64,000 bases of DNA from Nocardioides sp. Root190 (GTDB lineage: Bacteria > Actinomycetota > Actinomycetes > Propionibacteriales > Nocardioidaceae): assembly GCF_001428565.1 (NCBI RefSeq), contig NZ_LMIA01000009.1, positions 88,519 to 152,518 on the forward strand. Reading direction: 5' to 3'. Below are positions 8,454 through 18,078 of the stretch, one piece after another. Within the stretch, counting starts at the first letter, position 1. Every line of letters begins with the position of its first letter. The translations under genes were made by a program, and so were the position numbers. The notes under the pieces are model-generated. The model was not told the DNA's origin and made no database searches. It worked only from the letters and a program-made list of their open reading frames with translations.

Positions 8454-10699
8454 TCGGCGTCTCCCGGCCGCACGAGTCCGCCGCGCTGCACGTCACCGGG
8501 CGCGCCCTCTACACCGACGACGTGGCGCTGCGCCTGCCCGGACTGCTCCACGCACACCCGGTGACCTCGCCGCACGCGCACGCCCGGGTCCTCGGGCTGG
8601 ACCCCCGGCCGGCGTACGACGTCCCGGGGGTCGTGCGCGTCCTCACCGCTGCCGACGTGCCCGGTGTCAACGACGCCGGCGTCAAGCACGACGAGCCGCT
8701 GTTCCCCGACGAGGCGATGTTCCACGGACACGCGCTGGCCTGGGTGCTGGGCGAGACCCTGGAGGCAGCCCGGCTCGGGGCGGCCGCGGTCCGGGTCGAT
8801 CTCGAGGAGCTCCCGTCGGTGATCACCCTCGGTGAGGCGATCGCCGCGCAGAGCTTCCAGGGTGCGCGTCCCTCGCTCGAGCGCGGCGACGTGGCAGAGG
8901 GCTTCGCCGCGAGCAGCCGGGTCTTCGAGGGGGAGTTCGAGTTCGCGGGTCAGGAGCACTTCTATCTCGAGACCCACGCCTCGGTCGCGCAGATCGAGGA
9001 CGACGGCCAGGTCTTCGTGCAGTGCAGCACCCAGCACCCCACCGAGACGCAGGAGATCGTCGCCCACGTCCTCGGGCTCGCCAGCCACCAGGTCACCGTG
9101 CAGTGCCTGCGGATGGGCGGCGGGTTCGGCGGCAAGGAGATGCAGCCGCACGGCTTCGCGGCGATTGCGGCCCTGGGGGCGACGCTCACCGGCCGGCCGG
9201 TCCGGGTGCGGCTCACCCGGCAGCAGGACATGACGATGAGCGGCAAGAGGCACGGCTTCCACGCCACGTGGAAGGTCGGGTTCGACCACGACGGCCGGAT
9301 CCAGGCACTCGACGCCACGCTGACCTCCGACGGCGGCTGGAGCCTCGACCTCTCCGAGCCGGTGCTGTCCCGGGCGCTGTGCCACGTCGACAACGCCTAC
9401 TGGATCCCGCACCTGCGCGTGGACGGCCGGATCGCCCGGACGCACAAGACGTCGCAGACGGCGTTCCGCGGCTTCGGGGGCCCGCAGGGGATGCTCGTCA
9501 TCGAGGACATCCTGGGTCGCTGCGCGCCGGAGCTCGGCGTCGCTCCGGAGGACCTGCGGCGGCGCAACTTCTACGTCGAGGGGCAGGCGACGCCGTACGG
9601 CCAGCCGGTGCGGCACGCGGACCGGCTCGACCGCGCCTGGCAGGCAGTCCTCGACACGAGCGACTTCGCTGCGCGGCGTACGGCGATCGCCGCGCACAAC
9701 GCCCAGAACCCCCATTGCAAGAGGGGTCTGGCGATCACACCGGTCAAGTTCGGCATCTCGTTCAACTTCACGTCCTTCAACCAGGCCGGGGCGCTGGTGC
9801 ACGTCTACAAGGACGGCTCGGTGCTGATCAACCACGGCGGCACGGAGATGGGCCAGGGACTGCACACCAAGATGCTGCAGGTGGCTGCGACGGCGCTGGG
9901 GCTGCCGATCGAGATGGTCCGGCTCGCGCCCACCCGCACCGACAAGGTGCCGAACACCTCCGCCACGGCGGCGAGCTCGGGCACGGACCTCAACGGGGCG
10001 GCGGTCAAGGACGCCTGCGAACAGATCCTCGAGCGGCTCGTGCCGGTCCGGAAGACGCTGCAGGAGGAGACCAGCGCCGCGCCCGCATGGCCGGACCTGG
10101 TCCGTCGCGCCTACCTCGACCGGGTCCAGCTGTGGGCCGCGGGCTTCTACCGGACCGAGGGGCTGAGCTGGGATGCGAGCGCGATGCGCGGGAGCCCGTT
10201 CAAGTACTTCGCCTACGGCGTCGCCGCCGCCGAGGTGGAGGTCGACGGCTTCACCGGCGCCTACGAGGTGACCCGTGTCGACATCGTCCACGACGTCGGC
10301 GACAGCCTCTCGCCGCTCGTCGACATCGGCCAGATCGAGGGCGGCTTCGTCCAGGGAGTCGGCTGGCTCACCCTCGAGGACCTGCGCTGGGACACCTCCG
10401 AGGGACCGCACCGCGGTCGTCTCGCGACGCAGACCGCGTCGACGTACAAGCTGCCGAGCCTCTCGGAGATGCCGGCCGACCTCCGCGTCACGCTGCTCGA
10501 CCACGCCACGGAGGACGGCGCGGTCTACGGGTCCAAGGCGGTCGGCGAACCGCCGCTGATGTTGGCCTTCTCGGTGCGAGAGGCGCTCCGCGACGCCGTG
10601 GCGGCCTTCGGTCACGGCTGCCCGGTCGACCTCGCGTCGCCGGCGACACCCGAGGCGGTCTTCTGGGCGATCGACGCCGCACGATCGAACGGCGGCTGA
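8450..10699 (+). CDS. xdhB: Xanthine dehydrogenase large, molybdopterin-binding subunit
   Basis: 749 residues, typical of XdhB. An N-terminal a/b hammerhead domain (GRALYTDD) is followed by the molybdenum-cofactor domains with MGGGFGGKE, the substrate-region Arg in FRGFGGPQG, GGTEMGQG, and the catalytic Glu700 in the AVGEPP motif. It oxidises hypoxanthine and xanthine at the Mo centre. The start overlaps the xdhA stop by 4 nt (ATGA), and xdhC follows after one base, so the three genes form an operon. Confidence 0.95.
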   Translation: MIGVSRPHESAALHVTGRALYTDDVALRLPGLLHAHPVTSPHAHARVLGLDPRPAYDVPGVVRVLTAADVPGVNDAGVKHDEPLFPDEAMFHGHALAWVLGETLEAARLGAAAVRVDLEELPSVITLGEAIAAQSFQGARPSLERGDVAEGFAASSRVFEGEFEFAGQEHFYLETHASVAQIEDDGQVFVQCSTQHPTETQEIVAHVLGLASHQVTVQCLRMGGGFGGKEMQPHGFAAIAALGATLTGRPVRVRLTRQQDMTMSGKRHGFHATWKVGFDHDGRIQALDATLTSDGGWSLDLSEPVLSRALCHVDNAYWIPHLRVDGRIARTHKTSQTAFRGFGGPQGMLVIEDILGRCAPELGVAPEDLRRRNFYVEGQATPYGQPVRHADRLDRAWQAVLDTSDFAARRTAIAAHNAQNPHCKRGLAITPVKFGISFNFTSFNQAGALVHVYKDGSVLINHGGTEMGQGLHTKMLQVAATALGLPIEMVRLAPTRTDKVPNTSATAASSGTDLNGAAVKDACEQILERLVPVRKTLQEETSAAPAWPDLVRRAYLDRVQLWAAGFYRTEGLSWDASAMRGSPFKYFAYGVAAAEVEVDGFTGAYEVTRVDIVHDVGDSLSPLVDIGQIEGGFVQGVGWLTLEDLRWDTSEGPHRGRLATQTASTYKLPSLSEMPADLRVTLLDHATEDGAVYGSKAVGEPPLMLAFSVREALRDAVAAFGHGCPVDLASPATPEAVFWAIDAARSNGG

Positions 10700-10700
10700 C

Positions 10701-11504
10701 GTGGACTGGCTGCGCGCGCTCCAGCACCTCCGCGACACCCGTACCCCCTGCGTCGTGGTGACGGTGGCGGAGGTCCGCGGCCACGCCCCGCGCGAGGCCG
10801 GCGCCAAGCTCGTGGTCAGCGCCGGGGGGACGTGGGGGAGCGTGGGCGGCGGCAACATGGAGGAGGCCGCGATCCGACGCGCCCGGGACCTGCTGGCCGG
10901 CGGCGACACCGGCCCGGTGACCGAGCGCCACGACCTCAGCGACAAGGCCCCGGCGGAGCACGGCGTGCAGTGCTGCGGTGGCCAGGTCTCGCTCCTCTAC
11001 GAGCCGATGCCGGTCCGGCCCGCGATCGCGCTGTTCGGGATGGGCCACGTGGGCTACGAGCTGGCGCTGCTCCTGAGCCGGCACGACCTCGACCTGCACC
11101 TGGTCGACTCCCGCGCCGACCAGCTCGACCAGGAGCGCCTGGCACCGCTGCAGGACGGCCCGGCCGTGGTCCGCGTGCACCGCGAACCGTTGCTGCCCGA
11201 GCTCGCGATCGCGCTGCTTCCCGCGGGGGTGGAGGCGCTCGTGCTGACGCACGACCATGCCGAGGACCTCGCCCTGGTCGACGCGTTGCTGAGGTCCGGC
11301 CTCCCTGGATCGATCGGCCTGATCGGTTCCTCGGCGAAGTGGCTCCGCTTCCGGGCCCGGCTCGCCGAGCTCGGCCACACCGAGGCGGACATCGCGCGGG
11401 TGCGGACGCCGATCGGCGACCCGGCGGTCACCGGCAAGGAGCCCGCGCGCATCGCACTGGCGGTCGCTGTGGACCTGCTCACAGCCGCTCGGGCACACGT
11501 TTGA
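10701..11504 (+). CDS. xdhC: XdhC family molybdenum-cofactor chaperone
   Basis: 267 residues with GTG start one base after the xdhB stop. The N-terminal XdhC/CoxI domain (VVTVAEVRGHAPREAGAKL) and the GSVGGGNMEE motif are followed by a Rossmann-like C-terminal domain (ALFGMGHVGYELALLL, LIGSSAKWLRF). In studied systems XdhC binds the molybdenum cofactor, promotes its sulfuration and inserts it into XdhB; it is not part of the final enzyme. The conserved CCGG segment near residue 92 is present. Confidence 0.93.
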   Translation: MDWLRALQHLRDTRTPCVVVTVAEVRGHAPREAGAKLVVSAGGTWGSVGGGNMEEAAIRRARDLLAGGDTGPVTERHDLSDKAPAEHGVQCCGGQVSLLYEPMPVRPAIALFGMGHVGYELALLLSRHDLDLHLVDSRADQLDQERLAPLQDGPAVVRVHREPLLPELAIALLPAGVEALVLTHDHAEDLALVDALLRSGLPGSIGLIGSSAKWLRFRARLAELGHTEADIARVRTPIGDPAVTGKEPARIALAVAVDLLTAARAHV

Positions 11505-11586
11505 ACGGGTGATCGGTGGTTAGGTTGGTCGGGTGAGAGGGCTCGCCAAATGCGGGCGGACTCGTCGATCGTGAGGACCTGCACTG

Positions 11587-12213
11587 ATGAACCAGCCCCC
11601 TCCCGGGCCCCCGCCACCGCCCTACGCGCCGGGGTGGCCGCCGCCGGCGGGCCCGACGCCGCCGCGTCGTCGTACCGGTCTGACGCTGGTCCTGCTGGCG
11701 GTCGGTCTCGTGGTGGTCCTGGGCGTCATCGCAGTCGTCGCCCTCGTGGTCCGCGGCGACGACGGCCCGGGGAGCGGCGGTGACGGCGGCGACGACAGTG
11801 CCCGCGCGACGTCGTGCGAGGTCTATGCGGACGTGGTGATGAGCAGCGAGCTCTGGGCGGCGACCGAGTTCGACCCGGACAAGCTCCAGGAGATGTACGA
11901 CGCAGCCCTCGCCGACATCACCGACGACGAGATCGCGACAGTGGTGGGGGAGGAGGCCACGGTCGTCGTGTCCTACTACCGGGACCTCGAGGAGTGGAAG
12001 CAGTCCGTCGACGAGGCCCTCGCCCGCGGCGAGTACCCCGAGTCGGCCATCCCGGCCGAGATCTCCGACCAGCGCGGTGAGCTCACCCGGGCGCAGGGTG
12101 CCGTCGCCGAGGCGTGCGGGGACGACCTGCCCGGTCGCCTGGACGACCCCGCGCCGAGCATCACCGCGCCCACCCTGGAGTCCCCGTCCCCGGGCCCACT
12201 GGGTGGCGAGTGA
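11587..12213 (+). CDS. Proline-rich N-terminus single-pass membrane protein
   Basis: 208 residues. Residues 1-28 are almost all Pro, Gly and Ala, residues about 30-55 form one transmembrane helix (LVLLAVGLVVVLGVIAVVALVV), and the rest is an acidic extracytoplasmic domain with two Cys and helical character. No recognised catalytic motif. It is followed by a 1-nt overlap (TGATG) with the transglutaminase-like gene, so the two are probably partners at the membrane. Function unknown; the Pro-rich cytoplasmic tail is common in actinobacterial membrane proteins. Confidence 0.7.
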   Translation: MNQPPPGPPPPPYAPGWPPPAGPTPPRRRTGLTLVLLAVGLVVVLGVIAVVALVVRGDDGPGSGGDGGDDSARATSCEVYADVVMSSELWAATEFDPDKLQEMYDAALADITDDEIATVVGEEATVVVSYYRDLEEWKQSVDEALARGEYPESAIPAEISDQRGELTRAQGAVAEACGDDLPGRLDDPAPSITAPTLESPSPGPLGGE

Positions 12214-14318
12214 TGGCGGGTTCCCAGCGGCGGTTTCCGTGGTTGGCAGTCCTGGGAAGTCTGGCGCTGGCCGTGGTCCTGGTGGTCGGCGTCGCCGTCG
12301 TCCTGGTCCTCGACGGGGGTGGCGAGGACGGCGACGACTCGAAGGATCGACGGAGCAGGGCCGATGAGCTGCGGGAGCGGCTGGTCAGCGACACCCAGGC
12401 GGAGCTCCCCACCGTGGCGGAGGCCGAGGACGCCGTGCCGGGCCACGACTACTCCACGGTCGTCACGGGTGTCGGCACCGACGCCGACCTGATCCTTCCC
12501 GCCACCTACGACGCCGACGTCACCGACCCGTGGCAGGGCGCTGCGGGGAAGATCGAGGTGTACGCCGACGCGGCGCTCACCCAGCCGGTGCCGATCGCGA
12601 TCCTGCCGGACCTGACGTCGTCGGGCTCGGACCCGCACCTGGCGATCACGCCGGTGAAGGTGCGTCGCACGCACATCACCCGCCAGGACGGACAGGCGAC
12701 GGGCACCCTGGCCGACCTCGGCACGTACTGGAACCTCAGTCCGCACGTGTACGTCGTCCAGTACCTCACCCCGGACGGCGCCCCGCGGCCACGCCCCCTG
12801 GTCACCCAGGTCGACTTCGAGGCCGAGACGCCGGCGCCCAGCCAGGTCGTGTCATCGGTGACCCCGGACGGGGACGCGCTGCTGGAGTGGGCTCCGGTCG
12901 ACGGGGCGAGCGAGTACCTCGTCGTCCTGCAGCAGCGGAAGAAGGACCTCGAGGACACGGTCCGCGTCGTCGGGCGCACGACGGAACCGACCTGGTCCTC
13001 CGCGGAGACGAAGCGGTGCGTCCGCAGGGCGTGCACCCAGAACGACGTGATGAAGCTGACCACGGTCGACGCCTCCCTCATGGCCTCGTTGCCCGAGCTG
13101 ACCTCGGAGACGATCGACGCCCGACTCGGCGTCATCGCGGTCGTGGACCGTCAGGCATCGGTGATGGCCCCGGTCGACCTCGCCGGGCTGGAGACCCTGC
13201 CCGTCCGGTCCGACCGGACCTGGGACCAGGGCGCCGACGTGGCGGGTCGTGGCCTGGCGGCGTTGCCGAGTCGCTTCCTGTTCGTCTCGATCGACGGCTC
13301 GACCCGAGCGACTGGTGCGTTCGTCGACCGTGCGGAGGTGCGGCGCAAGGGGTCGCGCTGGGTGGTCCCGCTGCGGGGACAGGGAACCCGGCTGGTGGAC
13401 CCCGTGGAGATCCCGATCCGCGCTGTCGAGGACATCGACGCCGCGGTCGCGGCGTTCAACGAGCGCGCCGAGCGCGACTACCCGCCCACCGGGCTGCTCG
13501 ACACGAAGATCGTGATCGACGTCGATGCTCCCCAGGAGCCGAGCCCCGAGCTGCCCCCACCGGACTACCCGGTGTTCGGCAGCAACGAGCTGACGAGGTT
13601 CATCGCCGGGCAGCTGATCGCGGGCTCCACGGCGATCGACGTCTCCGAGTACGACGCCCGACCGGGCCTGCCGGGCCTGGTGGACGCGCTGGACGAGGCC
13701 GTCTACCAGAACCCGTACGCCCTGGCGTACTTCGACGGGTTCTCCGTCGACGGCTCGGTGATCCACGTCGAGCCGGCGTACTCGCCGGCCGAGAAGCGGT
13801 CGCGACAGGAGCGGATGGCCGACGCGGCCGAGGCGTTCGTGGCCAGCGAGATCACCACGGGCATGAGCACTGCCGACAAGGTGAGTGCCATCAACCGCCA
13901 CCTCGTCGACGACGCCGACTACGACCACGCTGCCCTGGCCGTGAAGAGCAAGACCCGCTCGGGCATCCCGGACCGGCTCCACTACGCGTGGACCGACGGC
14001 ATCCTGCTGGAGAGCCTCGGTGTGTGCATGAGCTACTCGTATGCCTTCCAGGTGCTCGCGGAGGAGGCCGGCCTCGAGTCGGTCGTCGTGTCCGGCGACC
14101 TCGCCGACGGAGGCGGGCACGCGTGGAACAAGGTGAGGATCGGCGACAGCTGGCGCGCGGTGGACGTGACCTGGAACGACCCGGGCGGCCGGTGGAGCTC
14201 CTCGTCGGGCACGAGGTACCTGATGATCCGCGACGGTCAGTTCACGGGGAGCGCCCTGCGCTCCGAGCGGGACTCGTGGATGTCCGACGCGTACCTCAGC
14301 CAGTACGCGACCCGCTGA
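12213..14318 (+). CDS. Membrane-anchored transglutaminase-like protein
   Basis: 701 residues. One membrane helix (about 10-33) is followed by a long extracytoplasmic region with a fibronectin-III-like segment near 235-250 (LLEWAPVDGASEYLVVL). The C-terminal transglutaminase-like core has a plausible Cys605-His636-Asp651 triad (GVCMSYSYAF, GGHAWNKV, AVDVTWNDP). Such domains act as cysteine proteases or cross-linking enzymes on surface proteins. ATG at 12213 shares one base with the preceding stop. The pair sits between two halves of the purine island without an obvious metabolic link. Confidence 0.75.
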   Translation: MAGSQRRFPWLAVLGSLALAVVLVVGVAVVLVLDGGGEDGDDSKDRRSRADELRERLVSDTQAELPTVAEAEDAVPGHDYSTVVTGVGTDADLILPATYDADVTDPWQGAAGKIEVYADAALTQPVPIAILPDLTSSGSDPHLAITPVKVRRTHITRQDGQATGTLADLGTYWNLSPHVYVVQYLTPDGAPRPRPLVTQVDFEAETPAPSQVVSSVTPDGDALLEWAPVDGASEYLVVLQQRKKDLEDTVRVVGRTTEPTWSSAETKRCVRRACTQNDVMKLTTVDASLMASLPELTSETIDARLGVIAVVDRQASVMAPVDLAGLETLPVRSDRTWDQGADVAGRGLAALPSRFLFVSIDGSTRATGAFVDRAEVRRKGSRWVVPLRGQGTRLVDPVEIPIRAVEDIDAAVAAFNERAERDYPPTGLLDTKIVIDVDAPQEPSPELPPPDYPVFGSNELTRFIAGQLIAGSTAIDVSEYDARPGLPGLVDALDEAVYQNPYALAYFDGFSVDGSVIHVEPAYSPAEKRSRQERMADAAEAFVASEITTGMSTADKVSAINRHLVDDADYDHAALAVKSKTRSGIPDRLHYAWTDGILLESLGVCMSYSYAFQVLAEEAGLESVVVSGDLADGGGHAWNKVRIGDSWRAVDVTWNDPGGRWSSSSGTRYLMIRDGQFTGSALRSERDSWMSDAYLSQYATR

Positions 14319-14336
14319 GGGGTGGAGCTCGGCCAG

Positions 14337-14807
14337 TCAGTAGGCGGTGCGGTGCTCGTGGGCCAGCCATGAGTCGAAGGGCGCGGAGGCGTTGTCGGGG
14401 CGCAGCCCGGTGATCCCCATCGGCCACTGCTCGCGTGGCTTCTCGAACAGCTCGTAGAACTCCCGGTCGTCGAACCCGCCCCGTGCGGCGTCGTCGCGGT
14501 CGGCGGCGTACAGGACCTGGTCCAGTCGTGCCCACAACGCTGCCGACAGGCACAACGGGCACGGCTCGCACGACGTGTAGAGCGTGGCGCCGGCGAGGCT
14601 GAAGTCGCCGACGGACGTGCAGGCGGCACGGATCGCGACGACCTCGGCGTGGGCGGTCGGGTCGAGGTCGCGGGTGACCCGGTTCTGGCCGGTGGCGAGC
14701 ACGACGCCGTCGCGGACGATCACGGCGCCGAACGGACCTCCTCCGGAGGCGACGTTGTCGACGGCCAGGTCGACGGCGCGGGCCAGCCAGGCGGTGTGGT
14801 CGGTCAC
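14337..14807 (-). CDS. guaD: Guanine deaminase (cytidine-deaminase fold)
   Basis: 156 residues, the same size as the Bacillus-type guanine deaminase. Zinc and catalytic motifs are TAHAEVVAI and CEPCPLC. The C-terminal tail (FEKPREQ ... FDSWLAHEHRTAY) matches the swapped C-terminus seen in that subgroup rather than tRNA adenosine deaminase. It converts guanine to xanthine and so feeds XdhABC. GTG at 14807 overlaps the stop of the regulator by 4 nt. It is the last gene of the eight-gene operon starting at 21129. Confidence 0.85.
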   Translation of the reverse strand: MTDHTAWLARAVDLAVDNVASGGGPFGAVIVRDGVVLATGQNRVTRDLDPTAHAEVVAIRAACTSVGDFSLAGATLYTSCEPCPLCLSAALWARLDQVLYAADRDDAARGGFDDREFYELFEKPREQWPMGITGLRPDNASAPFDSWLAHEHRTAY

Positions 14808-15610
14808 TCGACTTCTCCCAGTCGTTCGTAGGTCTCGCTGATCGCCCGGACCCGGGCGGGTCCGCGACGTCGGCAGGCAGCCAGGACGGCGTCCGCCAGG
14901 ACGCTCACCAGGGCCATCGGGGCGGCATAGCTGTCGAAGGCGAGGGTGTGCTGCAACGGGCACTCCAGCCACACCGAGGCCTGGGAGGCGTGCGCGACGG
15001 CACTCGGATCGCCGATCAGCACGACCGTCGCACCGGTGTCACGGGCGGCGGCGATGAAGTCGCCGACGAACTGCGGTCGCCGCCGGAAGCCGACGACGAG
15101 CACGACGTCGGAGGCACCGAGGCCGACCAGCTCCTCGCCCGTGGTCTGGCCGGGCACCGGTGCGATGCGTACGTCGTCACGGGCCTGGGCGAGCTGCTCG
15201 CGCAGGTGGAGGGCCACGGGATAGCTGTTGCGCCACCCCACGACCAGGACCCGGTCGGCGAGGGCGAGCTGTCCCGCGACCTCGAGCAGGCGCGGGTGCT
15301 CGATGGCGCGCAGGATCGCCGCCTGCTCGGCAGCGGCCATCGTCACGAGGTCCGGTGCGCCGTCGATGCGTCGCGGCTCCCCGGCGCCGCGGAGCCCGCG
15401 CAGGTGCTCACGGACCTCGTCGAAGTCCTCGAAGCCCAGGCTGCGGAACAGGCGACTCATCGTCGCCCGCGAGACCCCGGCGAGCTCCGCGAGCTCGGCG
15501 GCACGGTAGGTCGCCAGGTCGTCGAGGTGCTCGAGGAGGGTGGCGGCGGCCCGTCGCTCCTGCGGGGTCAGCTCGTCGTGGTGGGCGGTGATCCGCTCGT
15601 CGATCCTCAT
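14804..15610 (-). CDS. RpiR/MurR family transcriptional regulator (HTH + SIS)
   Basis: 268 residues. The N-terminal HTH_6 domain (about residues 1-77, with YRAAELAELAGVSRATMSRLFRSLGF) is followed by a SIS domain (about 110-250, including RVLVVGWRNS and DVVLVVGFRRRPQF). SIS domains usually sense phosphosugars, but RpiR proteins in purine clusters likely sense a pathway metabolite. Being inside the operon it probably autoregulates it. Start ATG at 15610 overlaps allC by 4 nt. The effector and whether it represses or activates are not visible from sequence. Confidence 0.88.
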   Translation of the reverse strand: MRIDERITAHHDELTPQERRAAATLLEHLDDLATYRAAELAELAGVSRATMSRLFRSLGFEDFDEVREHLRGLRGAGEPRRIDGAPDLVTMAAAEQAAILRAIEHPRLLEVAGQLALADRVLVVGWRNSYPVALHLREQLAQARDDVRIAPVPGQTTGEELVGLGASDVVLVVGFRRRPQFVGDFIAAARDTGATVVLIGDPSAVAHASQASVWLECPLQHTLAFDSYAAPMALVSVLADAVLAACRRRGPARVRAISETYERLGEVE

Positions 15611-16842
15611 CCGAGCCTCGCCAGGTGCGCGGAGGCGACGGCCAGCACCGCGTGCTCGAAGGCATCGATCCCGTTCTCGACGTCGACCTCGCGCACGGCC
15701 TCGTCGGGGTGGTGGCTGATCCCGTCGTGGCACCGGACGAACAGCATCGCGATGTCGGTGACGGCCGCGACGGCCATCGCGTCGTGGCCCGCTCGGCTCC
15801 ACAGCCCCATCGGCTCGTCGTCGGCGAAGACGTGGATGCCCTCGATGATCGCCTCGGTCAGCCACCTGGCGCACGGCGCCGCCGGCGCGTTGTGCGTCTC
15901 GACCGCGTCGAGCCGGAGGTCGCGTTCCTCACAGATCCGTAGGAGCTCGCGCTCGATCTCCTGCCAGGAGCGGTCGCGCTCGTCGTCGGTGGCCGCGCGC
16001 AGGTCCAGGCTGAGGTCGGCCCTCCCGGGGATCACGTTGACCGCACCGGGCTGGACCTCGATCCGCCCGACCGTGGCGATGGTACCGGCTGCCTTCGCGA
16101 GGCGCTCGACGGCGACGATCATCTCGCTGGCCCCGACGAGCGCGTCGCGCCGGCGTTCGTACGGCGTCCCGCCGGCATGCCTCGCCTCGCCGGTCACCGA
16201 CAGCCGGAACCTGCGCGCGCCGGCGATGGTCGTGACGTAGCCGAGGGAGGCGTCGGCCGCCTCCAGGTAGGGGCCCTGCTCGATGTGGGCCTCCAGGTAG
16301 CCCACCAGGTCTTCGGGTCGCCGGGCGGCCTCGCCGACCCGGCGTGGATCGAGCCCGAACTCGAGGAACGCCTGGTGCAACGTGATCCCGTCGCGGTCGC
16401 GCAGGTCCCACCAGTCCTCGTCCCACGTCCCGGCGACCGCCTGGCTGCCGAGCAGGGCCTTGCCGAACCGGCTGCCCTCCTCGTCGCTGAAGCCGATCAC
16501 CTCGAGCGCGAAGGGCAGGGGCGTGTCCCGCAGCCGCTCGGCGACGGCGATCGCCATCAGGACCCCGAGCATCCCGTCGAAGCTGCCCGCGTCGGGGACG
16601 GTGTCGAGGTGGGAGCCGAGCAGCAGTGCGGGAAGACCGGGGGTGGAGCCCTCCCGGCGTCCGCAGATGTTGCCGGCGGCGTCCTGGTGGACCTGCAGGC
16701 CCGCCTCGCGCATCCAGTTGCCGGCGAGCGCGTTGGCGACCCGGTGCTCCGGGGTGAGGTGCGTGCGCTCCAGCCAGGTCTCCGAGGCGGAGATGGCGTC
16801 CAGCTCGCTGCACCGGGCGAGGACGAGCTCGGCGGTGGTCAT
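15607..16842 (-). CDS. allC: Allantoate amidohydrolase (M20 family)
   Basis: 411 residues. Metal ligands are visible in order: His in GSHLDTVP, Asp in SFDGMLGV, Glu in FSDEEGSRF, His in HIEQGPYLE and His in the C-terminal ISHHPDE. The HIEQGPYLE motif is characteristic of the allantoate amidohydrolase / N-carbamoyl-L-amino-acid hydrolase group. With allantoinase upstream, the product is taken as ureidoglycine plus CO2 and ammonia from allantoate. The start overlap with pucG is 4 nt. A ureidopropionase or carbamoylase role is the alternative by sequence alone. Confidence 0.88.
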   Translation of the reverse strand: MTTAELVLARCSELDAISASETWLERTHLTPEHRVANALAGNWMREAGLQVHQDAAGNICGRREGSTPGLPALLLGSHLDTVPDAGSFDGMLGVLMAIAVAERLRDTPLPFALEVIGFSDEEGSRFGKALLGSQAVAGTWDEDWWDLRDRDGITLHQAFLEFGLDPRRVGEAARRPEDLVGYLEAHIEQGPYLEAADASLGYVTTIAGARRFRLSVTGEARHAGGTPYERRRDALVGASEMIVAVERLAKAAGTIATVGRIEVQPGAVNVIPGRADLSLDLRAATDDERDRSWQEIERELLRICEERDLRLDAVETHNAPAAPCARWLTEAIIEGIHVFADDEPMGLWSRAGHDAMAVAAVTDIAMLFVRCHDGISHHPDEAVREVDVENGIDAFEHAVLAVASAHLARLG

Positions 16843-18077
16843 GCGTAGACCTCCTGCGCGGCCGCGACCCCGCCCCCGGGCGGGACCGCGACGCCATGGG
16901 CGCGGAGCACCTGCTCGAGTGCTGCGAGCGTCGTCAGGACGGCGTCCTTGCGGGCGTTGAAGCCCATCGTCCCGATCCGCCAGACCTTCCCGTGGAGCGG
17001 TCCGAAGGACGTCCCGATCTCGATGCCGAAGTCGTCGAGCAGGCTGCCGCGCACGGCGTCGCCACCGGCTGCGCCCAGGGCCTCGGGGATCTCGACGGCC
17101 ACGACGTTGCTCATCTTGTGGGCGACGTCGCCGAAGACCCCGAGCCCGAGACCGCGGACTCCGTCGAGCATCGCGCGTCCGTGCCGCTCGTGGCGGGCCA
17201 CGGCGGTGTCCACGCCCTCGGTGACGAGCAGGCGGGCGGACTCCCGGGCGGCGTACAGCATCGAGGTGGCCTCGGTGTGGTGGTTGAGGCGGCGCGGGCC
17301 CCAGTAGTCCATCACCATGGCCAGGTCGAAGTAGTTGCTCGCGATGACCCGGCCGCGCGCGGCGTCCACGTCCTCGCCCCCCGGAATCTCACGCAGACCT
17401 GCCTCGACGTGGCGGCGCGCACCGATCATCTCGACCGCCCGCGGCGAGATCGTGATCGGCGCCGACCCGGACGGTCCGCCGAGGCACTTCTGGAGTCCGG
17501 CGGTCGCGATGTCGATGCCCCACGCGTCGGTGCGGAACTCGTTGCCGCCGAGCGACGCGGTGGCGTCGCAGTAGAGCAGCACGTCGTGCTCGCGGCAGAT
17601 CGCGCCGATCTCGGCGAGCGGCTGGCACATCGTGGTCGAGGTGTCGCCCTGCACACAGGCGAGGACCTTCGGCCGGACGGCGCGTACGGCGTCCTCGATC
17701 GCCTCCGGCGCGAACACCTGGCCCCACGGGACCTCGATCGTGTGGACCTCGGCGCCGCAGCGACCGGCGATCTCGGCGAGCAGGTGGCCGAACCGTCCGA
17801 AGACCGGCACCAGCACGCGGTCGCCGGGTTCGACCAGGGACACCAGCGCGGCCTCGATCCCGGCCCGGGACGTGCCGTCGACGAGGAAGGTCTGCTCGTT
17901 GGCGGTGTCGAAGACCGTCCGGTAGAGCCCCATCACCTCGTTCATCGTCGTCGTCATGAACGGGTCGAACTGGCCCACCAGCGGCGCGGCCATCGCCCGC
18001 AGGACGCGGGGGTCCGCGCTGATCGGACCCGGGCCCATCAGCAGGCGGGGCGGGGGTGCGATCTCCTGGTGGCTCAT
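16839..18077 (-). CDS. pucG: (S)-ureidoglycine-glyoxylate aminotransferase
   Basis: 412 residues, fold type I PLP enzyme of the serine-pyruvate/alanine-glyoxylate group. The N-terminal MGPGPI motif and PLP-binding Lys in GLQKCLGGPSG are clear; CDATASLGG carries the pyridine-binding Asp. By position between allB and allC it is the ureidoglycine-glyoxylate transaminase known from Bacillus PucG, giving glycine and oxalurate. ATG at 18077 is one base after the allB stop; an upstream extension exists but lacks similarity. An ordinary alanine-glyoxylate transaminase is the alternative. Confidence 0.85.
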   Translation of the reverse strand: MSHQEIAPPPRLLMGPGPISADPRVLRAMAAPLVGQFDPFMTTTMNEVMGLYRTVFDTANEQTFLVDGTSRAGIEAALVSLVEPGDRVLVPVFGRFGHLLAEIAGRCGAEVHTIEVPWGQVFAPEAIEDAVRAVRPKVLACVQGDTSTTMCQPLAEIGAICREHDVLLYCDATASLGGNEFRTDAWGIDIATAGLQKCLGGPSGSAPITISPRAVEMIGARRHVEAGLREIPGGEDVDAARGRVIASNYFDLAMVMDYWGPRRLNHHTEATSMLYAARESARLLVTEGVDTAVARHERHGRAMLDGVRGLGLGVFGDVAHKMSNVVAVEIPEALGAAGGDAVRGSLLDDFGIEIGTSFGPLHGKVWRIGTMGFNARKDAVLTTLAALEQVLRAHGVAVPPGGGVAAAQEVYA

Positions 18078-18078
18078 C

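Noticed and set aside
8399..10945. 848-codon minus-strand open frame across xdhB
   Set aside because: Antisense to a complete, recognised molybdopterin subunit with conserved motifs; high-GC third codon positions generate such frames.
15607..16842. Peptidase T or carboxypeptidase (M20) identity
   Set aside because: The HIEQGPYLE motif and neighbours allB and pucG favour an allantoate amidohydrolase.
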